A DNA stretch of 52,087 nt from Hellea sp. (GTDB lineage: Bacteria; Pseudomonadota; Alphaproteobacteria; Caulobacterales; Maricaulaceae): assembly GCA_028224375.1 (NCBI GenBank), contig JAOIVW010000021.1, positions 1 through 52,087 on the forward strand, in the 5' to 3' direction. Shown here piece by piece: positions 1-7,541 of the stretch. Position numbers and translations under genes: made by a program. The first letter of the stretch is position 1; each line of letters starts with the position of its first letter. Under the pieces are notes generated by a model. It ran no database searches and was not told the DNA's origin. It saw only the letters and a program-made list of their open reading frames with translations.

Positions 1-61
1 AATATTTACCATTACGGGGTTCATGCTTCGGGTAAGACAGATTATTTGAAAGCCCCCATCT

Positions 62-313
62 TCATTTATTTTTAAAAGGATTGTTGAGTTTTGTTTGAAA
101 TTCTTTTCCTGATATAGCCCAAACCAATAATCCTAGCCAAAGCCAGAAAGAGAAAAAGGATGGCACGCAGGCAAAGAAAATAAGTTTTGCGCGTTTCGGA
201 TTGCGAAATAATGCCACAATGCCTGGTATAAATATAATGAAAGTAATAGCTGATATAGCTAATAATGCTATGACGATATTTTGCGTCTCAAACAAGTCTC
301 GAATGTGTTCCAT
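62..313 (-). CDS. small membrane protein, superinfection-immunity-like
   Basis: An 83-residue protein with two hydrophobic stretches (about residues 12-36 and 43-67) joined by a short basic loop, NPKRAK. The layout, including FIPGIVALFRN followed by a Trp-rich second helix ending LLVWAIS, resembles the small two-helix 'superinfection immunity protein' family named after phage T4 Imm. In cellular genomes this family is common and its function is usually unknown. The protein most likely sits in the inner membrane. ATG start at 311-313. It lies downstream of the sigma factor pair on the same strand, separated by about 50 bases, so it could be cotranscribed. Family assignment is by pattern only; a generic two-helix membrane protein is the alternative. 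Confidence 0.6.
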   Translation of the reverse strand: MEHIRDLFETQNIVIALLAISAITFIIFIPGIVALFRNPKRAKLIFFACVPSFFSFWLWLGLLVWAISGKEFQTKLNNPFKNK

Positions 314-365
314 AGTTTTAGGCCTTTTGATTTGAGTGTGGTGCAGCGTGTTTCACTCCGCCTTG

Positions 366-959
366 TTATGGGCGCGTATACGTCTCAAGCTCATCCAACT
401 GGCGTTGATAACGCGCCGCGCAAAGGAATTGCCAAAGAACGCAAGCGGCGGAAAAAGCCATAATGAGCACGAAGGCCATAATGAGTGCGATGCGCATCTC
501 CGTTAATTCCATCAACGTAGAGCCATTTTCTAACCACCGGACAACAAATAAAAATAGAATTCCCGGAGCGAAAGGCAGTAAATACCATCGCCAATAGGTT
601 GCGGCTCCGTCTCTTTGCCGGGTGAGTTCGCGCCGCATGAAATCAACGAGATTGTCGGCAGAATTTGAACTAGGCATAGTCTTGTATCCCATGCGCCGAT
701 AGTAACCCCAAATCGCAATAATAGCGCCAATAACGGTAAGACCCACCCACATCACGTCTGTCCAATAGGACTGTCCTGTTAACATATAAATGACCAATAG
801 GAAAAAGACCCCCCAAGCTAGATATTCAATAATATCTCGGCGTTTGTGTTTAGCCTGAAATTTATCTGCGCGCTGCTGCATTTGCCTATGGTTAAAAACG
901 ACCTTTTGAGATGGCAGGGATTGCCATAAGGCTTTAAGGCTTTGTGTGTCGCTGGACAT
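366..959 (-). CDS. membrane protein, candidate partner (anti-sigma-like) of the ECF sigma factor
   Basis: A 197-residue protein. Residues 1-42 are a soluble, charged N-terminal part (QQRADKFQAKHKRRD). Four hydrophobic segments follow at about 45-63, 68-86, 127-143 and 156-178. The gene overlaps the 3' end of the upstream ECF sigma gene by 26 bases, so the two are translationally coupled. A cytoplasmic N-terminus plus membrane helices, paired with an ECF sigma factor, is the usual arrangement for a membrane anti-sigma factor. I see no zinc-binding HxxxCxxC motif of the ZAS type, so this role is inferred from position and topology. It could also be a target protein of the regulator. Confidence 0.6.
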   Translation of the reverse strand: MSSDTQSLKALWQSLPSQKVVFNHRQMQQRADKFQAKHKRRDIIEYLAWGVFFLLVIYMLTGQSYWTDVMWVGLTVIGAIIAIWGYYRRMGYKTMPSSNSADNLVDFMRRELTRQRDGAATYWRWYLLPFAPGILFLFVVRWLENGSTLMELTEMRIALIMAFVLIMAFSAACVLWQFLCAARYQRQLDELETYTRP

Positions 960-1488
960 CAGTCTCTCCTTGGTTGAATAATTCAGATAATTTGTATTTT
1001 ATACGGTGTATTTTGGTCGCCACGGCACCAGGGCTCATGCCTGCAACGTCTCCAATTTGGGCGGCGTCAAGGTCTTCGAGATAAAGCGTGATGATTTGCC
1101 GATCTACGGGGTTTAGACGCTGTATCAACGCCATTAACTGATCAAGCTGGTCTATGCGTTCAAAGGTGCCCAGATAATCAGTCTGGTCTGGGATTTCGCC
1201 GACATCATCTATGTTTAAATAGCTGTTTTGGGAAATACGTTTGTTTTTTAAAACGTGGCTGGCACCTGTATTATGGGCGACGCGGTAGACCCAAGTCCTG
1301 ACACTTGAGCGTCCATTAAATATCTTAAAGCTCCGCCAGAGTTCCAAATGAATATCTTGCACGAGATCCTTGCGCTTTTCAGGGTCGCGTTCATAGGCAT
1401 AAGCCAGACGGTCAATGGCATCACCAAATTCCACTGCGGCAATATCATATTGCGCGTCTTGAGATGTCGTCTTTTCAGCCACTAACAA
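934..1488 (-). CDS. ECF-family RNA polymerase sigma factor
   Basis: A 184-residue sigma-70 family protein. Region 2 spans about residues 20-85; the segment DLVQDIHLELWRSFKIF followed by SSVRTWVYRVAHNTG is the typical 2.2-2.4 signature. Region 4 is at about 112-170: LNPVDRQIITLYLEDLD, then the helix-turn-helix AAQIGDVAGMSPGAVATKI. Regions 1 and 3 are absent, as in extracytoplasmic-function sigma factors. It would direct RNA polymerase to a small regulon in response to an envelope or stress signal. Its last codons overlap the following membrane protein gene, the likely signal-transducing partner. Start is ATG at 1486-1488. The subgroup was not determined. Confidence 0.9.
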   Translation of the reverse strand: MLVAEKTTSQDAQYDIAAVEFGDAIDRLAYAYERDPEKRKDLVQDIHLELWRSFKIFNGRSSVRTWVYRVAHNTGASHVLKNKRISQNSYLNIDDVGEIPDQTDYLGTFERIDQLDQLMALIQRLNPVDRQIITLYLEDLDAAQIGDVAGMSPGAVATKIHRIKYKLSELFNQGETDVQRHTKP

Positions 1489-1769
1489 TCCTAAAATCTT
1501 GTGCGTTCAGATAAGGTAGTCCCTCAGCAGCCAGATTTCTTACAGTTTATTTCAATTAGCAGGCAGTTTGTTGATTAATATTCGCTTTTTGAGTTGGAAG
1601 TTTAGATACTGAGCGGCTTAAACGCTCCAAGTCAGCCGCTGGTAATGTTTGCTGATGTAGCAGCCTTCGACCTGAATAGGACGCTGATAATGGGTCGGAA
1701 TAACTCAAAAATTTTCGAGATAGACAGGTGTATCCCAACCGAATTGAGCCTAACAAATATAATAGACGA
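1489..1769. other. intergenic region, no gene seen
   Basis: This stretch separates the leftward sigma operon from the rightward padR operon and should contain the sigma operon promoter. Short open frames are present but lack coding character. A GAGCGGCTTAAA segment near 1610 resembles the core of the dispersed repeat described at 3219. Confidence 0.5.
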
Positions 1770-1798
1770 TTGACTATATTATCTATTAGATATATCTA
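1770..1798 (+). promoter_or_regulatory. sigma-70-type promoter for padR, apparently giving a leaderless mRNA
   Basis: TTGACT at 1770-1775 and TATCTA at 1793-1798 are separated by 17 bases, the optimal spacing. The predicted transcription start about 7 bases downstream of the -10 falls on or next to the ATG at 1805, and no Shine-Dalgarno sequence precedes the ATG. Seen directly are the hexamers and spacing; leaderless transcription is inferred. Confidence 0.5.
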
Positions 1799-1804
1799 AT
1801 AGAT
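1781..1804. promoter_or_regulatory. perfect 24-bp palindrome, likely PadR operator
   Basis: Each 12-base half is ATCTATTAGATA and its exact reverse complement, giving a perfect palindrome that ends on the base before the padR start codon and covers the presumed -10 element. PadR regulators usually bind such AT-rich dyads and repress their own promoter. Binding here would block polymerase at this promoter. The regulator assignment is inference from position. Confidence 0.65.
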
Positions 1805-2359
1805 ATGAAAAATCCTTCTAGAACGCAATTTGCTTGTCTCTCGGCACTGCGGGTATCCCCCTTGTCGGGATATAAAATTGCTGAAACTTGCAATGCGTGG
1901 TTTTCCGACTTTTGGAGTGAAAGCTACGGCCAGATTTATCCGACCTTGAAAAAGCTGCTTTTGAGCGAAGACATTGAAAAACTGCCGCCGGAAAAAGGCC
2001 AACGCGGTGATGTCTATAAGATCACACCAAAAGGACTGGAAACACTGGAGGCGTGGCTACGCTTACCGGCTGTGCCGGCCTCATTTCGAGATGAGTATTT
2101 TTTGAAATTTTTTGGCGGGAGCGTCGTGCCAGTCTCCGTTCACCTCGAGCATTTAGCGCGAAAACGTCTACAGCTTGATGCGTTGCTGGCCAGCGCACAG
2201 ACAGCGCTAAAGACACTCGAAATCGTTCCCCATCCTGACAAAGATTATTGGACGCTGATGGCACGGCACGGGGAGATTTCCTACCGGGCAGAATTGGCGT
2301 GGCTGGATGAGGCTGAAAAATTACTGAAGACAAAACAGAATCAGGCGACCAACCAATGA
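1805..2359 (+). CDS. PadR-family transcriptional regulator
   Basis: A 184-residue PadR-type winged-helix repressor. The N-terminal domain (about residues 5-85) has the family pattern: ALRVSPLSGYKIAE, then SYGQIYPTLKKLLLSEDIEK, then the wing KGQRGDVYKITPKGLETLEAWL. The C-terminal half (about 95-175) is the helical dimerisation region (HLEHLARKRLQLDALLAS). It probably senses a small molecule and represses its own operon through the palindrome overlapping the promoter. The stop codon overlaps the ATG of the next gene (ATGA at 2356-2359), so the two are coupled and the membrane protein is its likely regulated partner. Confidence 0.85.
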   Translation: MKNPSRTQFACLSALRVSPLSGYKIAETCNAWFSDFWSESYGQIYPTLKKLLLSEDIEKLPPEKGQRGDVYKITPKGLETLEAWLRLPAVPASFRDEYFLKFFGGSVVPVSVHLEHLARKRLQLDALLASAQTALKTLEIVPHPDKDYWTLMARHGEISYRAELAWLDEAEKLLKTKQNQATNQ

Positions 2360-3198
2360 AAGATAAGCTGCGCAATCCTGACGGCAAAACCAGTATGAAA
2401 GCGTCCACAGCCGTCTCATGGGTAACGGTCATCGCATTGACGCTTATCATGGCACCGCTCGTAACGATGTCGCATGAAATTGGCGGACATGCCTTGTCCT
2501 GCGCCGCATTGGGCGGGCAGCCAACCGCCATCGGTGCGTATTATGTGGACTGCGATATTGGCTCGCAATGGGCGAACCGGCTTGTGGCCATGGCGGGAAC
2601 TTTCGCAAATATATGTGTGTTTGCCGTGTTTTTCGGCCTGTGGCTCTGGGCCATGAAGCGGGGCGCATCGGATTTGTTATGTCTGGCCCTCTGGTTCGTC
2701 TTTATCCCCAGCGGTCTCGTTGCGGCCGGATATTGGGCCTATTCGGGCGTGACGGGGATGGGCGATTGGGGACCGGGACCCGGCGGCGGCGTTGGCCCGT
2801 TGGAGCCGGTCTGGCTTTGGCGCATCGGACTGGCGGTTATCGGCATCTATGCCTATTATCGCATGATGAGGCTCGGCTCGCTGACGCTTGGCAGAATGAT
2901 CGGCGGCGGGCCAAACGCTCAAGCCAACCGCAAACGCATTGCGCTGGGATTCTATTTCATTAACGGTTGTTTGGCTGTTCTGGTCAGTCTCCTAAATCCA
3001 GAGGGGTTTGTTATCACTCTGACGTCGGCCATCGCCTCGTCTTTTGGCGGGCTTTTCGGTATGTTTTCTATTGCGCGCGCCAAGTATGAGGGAGACGAGA
3101 TCGCGTTTCGCGTCACGTCAACTCCGATATTGATGGCGGTCGGCATAGTCATGACGGGGCTTTTCGCCGTAATTTTAGGCCCGACCATAAATCTGTAG
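2356..3198 (+). CDS. multi-pass membrane protein with HEIGGH motif, M50-like
   Basis: A 280-residue inner-membrane protein with about six hydrophobic segments. The first two enclose TMSHEIGGHALSC at about residues 37-49. Site-2-type (M50) metalloproteases carry HExGHA at this position in a first membrane helix. Here one extra Gly makes HExxxH, so zinc chemistry is uncertain. A possible second polar site is GMGDWGPGPGGGVGP (about 134-148). The gene is fused to padR by an ATGA overlap. It could be an intramembrane protease-like protein or a degenerate, non-catalytic relative; PadR neighbours are often membrane transport or stress proteins. Confidence 0.6.
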   Translation: MKDKLRNPDGKTSMKASTAVSWVTVIALTLIMAPLVTMSHEIGGHALSCAALGGQPTAIGAYYVDCDIGSQWANRLVAMAGTFANICVFAVFFGLWLWAMKRGASDLLCLALWFVFIPSGLVAAGYWAYSGVTGMGDWGPGPGGGVGPLEPVWLWRIGLAVIGIYAYYRMMRLGSLTLGRMIGGGPNAQANRKRIALGFYFINGCLAVLVSLLNPEGFVITLTSAIASSFGGLFGMFSIARAKYEGDEIAFRVTSTPILMAVGIVMTGLFAVILGPTINL

Positions 3199-3218
3199 AT
3201 GGAAAATGGGGTCTTACT

Positions 3219-3254
3219 CCCCAAACTGGATTTTAGCTGAGCAGCTTAAAATCG
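3219..3254 (+). repeat. dispersed intergenic repeat, copy 1
   Basis: Bases 3219-3251 match 6428-6460 at 27 of 33 positions, with no gaps, beginning CCCCAAAC and ending GCTTAAAA. Both copies lie in intergenic DNA in the same orientation. Weaker matches to the right half (CGGCTTAAAATCG-like) occur near 1612 and 4140. Function unknown. Confidence 0.45.
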
Positions 3255-3333
3255 CTGTCAAAGAAGGCCGCTCAAAATCTGGTACGTTATCTCTCAATGC
3301 GGACAAGACCCCTAAAATCCGTAGCAAAACCTC

Positions 3334-3990
3334 TTAAAACCTTTTGGCAATTCTCATTCCCAGCGTGTCAACTGAATCATTATCTCGCCTGTCGAAAGCG
3401 TCATCAGGATCGGGCTTGCGGCCAATCAGAAGTCCATTTGATAAATGTTCAAAGAACACTTCCGCCGCCCATTCGTCATTTATCCGATAGCCCAAAGTCA
3501 ATTGTTCTCGGAATAATATTCTAGACCCAAATTCCCTTTGTGTATCGAATGCATTAAATAGAGCCTCAAATTCACTTCGCGCGCGCGCTACACTTACCGG
3601 GTCATCAAAATCAATATCTGTTCCAGACGTTATAAAGTCATCTGGGTCAATATTGATAGTTCCGTCATGCGCGGTTAAGCCAAAGGTAAAGTCACCATAG
3701 AATTTTTTACCTATATGTTGCCGCCAAAGTAAGCCTGCGCCAGCGTGATTCGTATTCCCTTCAAGGTTTAGCGTTGCATTTATATAGGGTTGAGGAGATA
3801 GCGCCCATTTTAGAAATTTAGGTTCTTCAAAAATGATTTCCCCTTGCAAAGCCAAAGACTGCTCAACACCATTATCTATCTCAGTGCCTGGATTAATAAA
3901 GTCTTCGGAAAACTCGCCAATACCTATTCTAATTTCGGCGACTTGTGCGATTGCGCTCGCGCTGAATAGCGACACGTAACTAAATGTCAC
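3334..3990 (-). CDS. acyloxyacyl hydrolase, PagL-like lipid A 3-O-deacylase
   Basis: An outer-membrane beta-barrel protein of at least 218 residues. Near the C-terminus VFFEHLSNGLLIGRKPD holds the His-Ser pair of the PagL family (PagL has a catalytic His/Ser/Glu site), and the protein ends in an aromatic residue (MRIAKRF) as outer-membrane barrels do. Family members remove the 3-O acyl chain of lipid A. Extent here is from GTG at 3988-3990. In frame upstream, up to a TAG about 40 bases away, lie codons for KRIISVV, which would complete a convincing signal peptide ending SASAIAQ. The true start may therefore be an ATC or ATT codon near 4018-4023, next to a GGGGGA ribosome site. Single gene with its own promoter. 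Confidence 0.75.
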   Translation of the reverse strand: MTFSYVSLFSASAIAQVAEIRIGIGEFSEDFINPGTEIDNGVEQSLALQGEIIFEEPKFLKWALSPQPYINATLNLEGNTNHAGAGLLWRQHIGKKFYGDFTFGLTAHDGTINIDPDDFITSGTDIDFDDPVSVARARSEFEALFNAFDTQREFGSRILFREQLTLGYRINDEWAAEVFFEHLSNGLLIGRKPDPDDAFDRRDNDSVDTLGMRIAKRF

Positions 3991-4023
3991 GACACTTATA
4001 ATGCGTTTTGTATTTAAGATAAT

Positions 4024-4344
4024 GTCCCCCTATGGCTGTTTCTTTTGCTAATGCAGGAAACATTGCGATAGGATTGTGAACACTATAATTGTTTGTAATT
4101 TAGATATATTTAAGTGTGGCTTAATCCCATTAATTCTAACGGCTTAAAATCGTTTCACTAAGGACGCTCGGCATCTTTTGCAGATTGATTAATATTGGGT
4201 CTGATTAAATCATATTATGGCGATATGATATTTGTAGAAGACTCTCGCCCATTTTGGAAATCGCTTCTCGAAGCTTTAATAATTGGCGTAGTATTAGGAC
4301 TTCTAATTGGAATTTCAGGAAAAATATTGGGGCAAACCCCCGGA
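4024..4344. other. intergenic region, no gene seen
   Basis: An AT-rich stretch between two leftward genes, which should hold the promoter of the PagL-like gene. A right-half match to the dispersed repeat (AACGGCTTAAAATCG) lies near 4139-4153. A rightward open frame crosses the end of this region into the antisense of the lipoprotein gene and is not credible. Confidence 0.5.
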
Positions 4345-6279
4345 CTAAAACAGCCCATCAAACGGCGAGATAACCACCTGCCCTTTGGCGGCTTTGCCGA
4401 TATCTCGGCCGTTTTTATAGGTTCGAATGGCGTCGTCTTTGCCCGCTTCGGAGACCCGCATAGCGCCGTTTGCGCGTCCCTTATCAAAGGTGCCCTCTAA
4501 CGTGCGGCTCCCTTGGCGGCCATGTATGATGAGATAGCCTGCGCCTTGTGGTTTGCCGTTTTGCGCATAGCCATAATATTCCATCGCCGTGCCGTCTCTT
4601 TTTCGCAGCACGCCCATGCCCGCCCCATTGGCCAGGCCATTGTCGCATATGCCCATCCAGACGCCGATGGGAACGGTGCCGTCATGGACATACTCACAGC
4701 GGGTCGCATTTATATCAAGGGCGCGTTGATTGTCTTGGTAGCGCGTCTGCAATTTCTCGCGGAAGTCTTCATAGCGAATGGCCGTAATTGTTTCGCTGGA
4801 ATCAATCAGGTCAACCTGCACAGAGATTTGTTCTTCTGTGACAGGGAGAATAGCGGCGAAATAATTACTGCCAATGAGGCGCTTCTGGCGGGCGAAAGAT
4901 GATGGGTTTGCTCCGGCTAAAATTAGGCTTCTAAACAGAGCATTTCTGGCGCGAGCTTCGGCGGGGGTTGGAGGTCTTCTGCTGCGTGTGGCCGCCGCCG
5001 CTGCGCCCACGGCAACGGTTGTTAAAATCGCAGGGATCGTCGAGAGGTTTTGCTTGCGCGCTAGGTCCCGCCGCCTTTGCAAGACGTCATATTCAGCCTT
5101 TAAAGTGTCTCTGACTTGGATGCCAAGCTCGCCATTATAAACCCCGTCATAGAGGCGCAGAGATTGCACGGAGAGAAAGTTTTGCTCGGCCTCAAGCAAG
5201 CGAGCCGCATAACGCTCGCGCGCGAGATAATCAGGGTCGGTTGACCCGATAAAGGTGAGCGGCGCGAGGCTTTCATCAAATTGCGCAATGGACGTTGCGT
5301 AATTAATCATCATGGCTTTTTTGATGTCCAGCTCATTAATCAGGCCAATTACCTGATCGGCAAAAGACGCCGAAAACTGCTCTTCAAGCGGGTCTTCTTG
5401 CGCAACGTGCGTATAATTTGCGTTTTCAATCTTCGTCCCGTCCAGACGTATTTGCTCAATAGGAAGCGTCGAAATCGTATTGTCTGAGCTGGTTTTTGTC
5501 AGCCTTTGCGAGACAACACGCATGGGAACGGTATTGTTCAGCGTCGTGATAAAATCCAGCTCAAGGACATCCGGCTCTAACCGTCCTGTTTGAAATGCAT
5601 AAATACTTTTCCCCACGGTTTGCCGCCCATTGGCCACCGCGCCGCGCAAAGTTGGGCGGCTGGTCAGCAATACACCTTGGGTTGGGGCAGAGGCGCGGTG
5701 ATCTGTGCGCACCGTGACCAGCGGCGTGATAACATCGCCAAATGACACAGGCTCGCCCTCAAGCATCAGTTTGGCATCTGGAAATGAATAAGCCGTGAAA
5801 TCAATGCTGACAATACTGGGCAAGCTCTCGGCTTGCGTCATCGGCTCTGATGTTAGATTTCCGTTCTCATCAAGTTTAATGGCATGAGGAGACAGCAGCA
5901 CAGAATGTTCGGGCATGCGCTGGGCGAGTTCTTGGAATATGGACAACGCAAAATAATTTGACTTTATCAACATAAGATCAGCAATTGCCGCCGTCTCTTC
6001 CACCCCGGCATCATTGGAATAGGAGCGATTCCCAATCGTTCGGTTCGCATAAAGGGTATGAAATCTGTCTTCTGCGGCCTCTTCGATATAGGCAGGGTAG
6101 CGCAGGACAGCCGTCACAGTTCCAGGCGGAACATTTGCCGTGAATTTTTGCGGCGCCGTCATAGCATTAAGCCGCGAGTTTTTAACGCCCTTAGCAGATG
6201 TCGCGCACCCTGTGGCCAAAGCGGCGAAACCCAGCACAGCAACACTGCGCAAGACAGCGAGATGTAGTAAACGGCGCAT
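4345..6279 (-). CDS. large lipoprotein with C-terminal MORN-like repeats
   Basis: A 644-residue secreted lipoprotein. With the start at ATG 6277-6279 (preceded by AAAAGAGACT, a fair ribosome site) the signal peptide is MRRLLHL...AALATGCAT, and the lipobox ATGC places the lipid-modified Cys at about residue 25. A longer frame starting at TTG 6310-6312 is less likely. The middle is alpha/beta with no fold I recognise; a short Ala-rich hydrophobic patch (TTVAVGAAAAATRSRR) lies near residue 440. The C-terminal 120 residues have short Gly-rich strands (GVWMGICDNGLANGAGMG, YYGYAQNGKPQGAGYLI, LEGTFDKGRANGAM) typical of MORN-type repeats. Probably anchored in the outer membrane. Function unknown; single gene. 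Confidence 0.65.
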   Translation of the reverse strand: MRRLLHLAVLRSVAVLGFAALATGCATSAKGVKNSRLNAMTAPQKFTANVPPGTVTAVLRYPAYIEEAAEDRFHTLYANRTIGNRSYSNDAGVEETAAIADLMLIKSNYFALSIFQELAQRMPEHSVLLSPHAIKLDENGNLTSEPMTQAESLPSIVSIDFTAYSFPDAKLMLEGEPVSFGDVITPLVTVRTDHRASAPTQGVLLTSRPTLRGAVANGRQTVGKSIYAFQTGRLEPDVLELDFITTLNNTVPMRVVSQRLTKTSSDNTISTLPIEQIRLDGTKIENANYTHVAQEDPLEEQFSASFADQVIGLINELDIKKAMMINYATSIAQFDESLAPLTFIGSTDPDYLARERYAARLLEAEQNFLSVQSLRLYDGVYNGELGIQVRDTLKAEYDVLQRRRDLARKQNLSTIPAILTTVAVGAAAAATRSRRPPTPAEARARNALFRSLILAGANPSSFARQKRLIGSNYFAAILPVTEEQISVQVDLIDSSETITAIRYEDFREKLQTRYQDNQRALDINATRCEYVHDGTVPIGVWMGICDNGLANGAGMGVLRKRDGTAMEYYGYAQNGKPQGAGYLIIHGRQGSRTLEGTFDKGRANGAMRVSEAGKDDAIRTYKNGRDIGKAAKGQVVISPFDGLF

Positions 6280-6656
6280 AAGTCTCTTTTGATGATTATA
6301 TATTTTGCGCAATAACCTTTAAGTCAACCAACGCGCAAAGCTATTCACATTTACATTACAATCAATTTAGACCGGGGGTGGTTGGGCGGCAGAGGAAGTT
6401 GGGCGTTTGGTTTTTATGGTGAGGCATCCCCAAACAGGATCTTAACCGAACGGCTTAAAACCCCCGCTCCATTGTGGACACTCAGCACTTAGCTTTTTCT
6501 GGACCGTATCTCGCGTCATGATAACTTTCAGGAGAAAAGTTATTTTGTCGAACGATTGTGGTGGGGCCAAAACAGAAGCGTCTAAAAAATTGGAGCGCCA
6601 AGATGACAAAAATATCCACTGCATCCCCATGTGGTGTGGGCAAATTCCACGCCAAC
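6280..6656. other. intergenic region, no gene seen
   Basis: It separates the end of the leftward RiPP operon from the lipoprotein gene. It contains copy 2 of the dispersed repeat (6428-6460) and several short mutually overlapping frames without coding character. The lipoprotein promoter should lie near 6290-6340. No clear terminator was seen after the protease gene. Confidence 0.4.
6428..6465 (+). repeat. dispersed intergenic repeat, copy 2
   Basis: Second copy of the repeat at 3219, with 27 of 33 bases shared, again intergenic and in the same orientation. The differences are scattered, so the copies have diverged and this is not a recent duplication. Confidence 0.45.
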
Positions 6657-7541
6657 TCATGCCGGGTTGTAAACTGTCTCCGGATCGGTCCACACTCCAC
6701 TTGGATTATCAGGATTACGGAAGCGTATTCTCGCAAGCTCTGACGTCGCGAGGAACACGTCGACGCGAGAGCCTTCCTTTGCATTGATGGACGCGCCGCC
6801 CACCTTATTTCTCAAAATGTTGGCAATCTCCCAAGCTGGGGTTTCGATCTCACTGTCGCGATGGATGGGGAACCCATAAGATTTAAGGTTATTGTCCGTC
6901 AGGGCAAAACTGTGCGGAAGTCGCGGGTAAAGCAATGGCTCATAAATTTTCGATATATCATCATCGCTATCCTTTCCCATATGGCTGGAAAGCAGTGCGT
7001 GACAAACAAGTCTGCACTCCGCGATAGAGCGGTAGAAGGATGACAGAGTTGTAGGAAAAATATTCTCGCATAATATTTCTAAAGCTTGATCTTCTGCTGC
7101 GTCAGCGTCGATTCCAAACCAGTCTTTTATAACTTCGGGGAAAAGCCGGATGTCTTCAGCTGAGACAGCTTTGGGTGATGGGCCGTGCTGCTCAGCCCCG
7201 TGGAGCGACGGATCTACAGGTGTAAATATTGTTGCGGGGCCAGCGATTATTTCCTGGCCTGCCATGCACAAAACGACCGCAGCAGACTCGCATCTATCCG
7301 GCACAATAAAACTTAAGTCATCTGTGTATTCGAGCAGCAATAGCGCCAAACGATGCGCTGCATTCACAGACCCGCCCCTAGAGATCAATACAACATCCAG
7401 CTTCGGTTGTCGTCCCATAGACTTTAAAGCGTCATAAAGGGGAGGCAACAGGTCTATCCCTAAATTTGTGGCCGATAGAACCAAAACACGGCTCTTTCTC
7501 GATTTTTCGATAAGGAGAATTTCGTTGTGGACTATGTTCAT
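6657..7541 (-). CDS. ClpP-fold serine protease (SDH/SppA-like) of the first RiPP cluster
   Basis: A 294-residue protein of the ClpP/crotonase fold, closest in pattern to the SDH-type proteinases. RVLVLSATNLGID is the first strand, LDVVLISRGGSVNAAHRL (about 48-65) the oxyanion-loop region, and VPDRCESAAVVLCMAG (about 80-95) the nucleophile elbow with Ser86 as expected catalytic Ser, followed by IIAGPATIFTPVDPSL. No signal peptide, so it acts in the cytoplasm. The start overlaps the end of the ATP-grasp gene by four bases (ATGA), showing a coupled operon. The likely role is removal of the leader from the modified peptide, or degradation of unmodified precursor. It is the last gene of the leftward operon. 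Confidence 0.7.
   Translation of the reverse strand: MNIVHNEILLIEKSRKSRVLVLSATNLGIDLLPPLYDALKSMGRQPKLDVVLISRGGSVNAAHRLALLLLEYTDDLSFIVPDRCESAAVVLCMAGQEIIAGPATIFTPVDPSLHGAEQHGPSPKAVSAEDIRLFPEVIKDWFGIDADAAEDQALEILCENIFPTTLSSFYRSIAECRLVCHALLSSHMGKDSDDDISKIYEPLLYPRLPHSFALTDNNLKSYGFPIHRDSEIETPAWEIANILRNKVGGASINAKEGSRVDVFLATSELARIRFRNPDNPSGVWTDPETVYNPA

Noticed and set aside
281..463. 60-codon rightward frame
   Set aside because: Antisense to two leftward genes and with biased basic composition only.
2022..2531. 169-codon leftward frame opposite padR and the membrane gene
   Set aside because: Antisense to two well-supported genes, no family resemblance, no ribosome site.
4195..4500. 101-codon rightward frame with a hydrophobic segment
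   Set aside because: It begins with TTG without a ribosome site, and its second half is antisense to the end of the well-supported lipoprotein gene.
6482..6784. Overlapping frames on both strands (6442-6787) after the protease gene
   Set aside because: They contradict each other, overlap the protease 3' end and resemble no protein; treated as intergenic.
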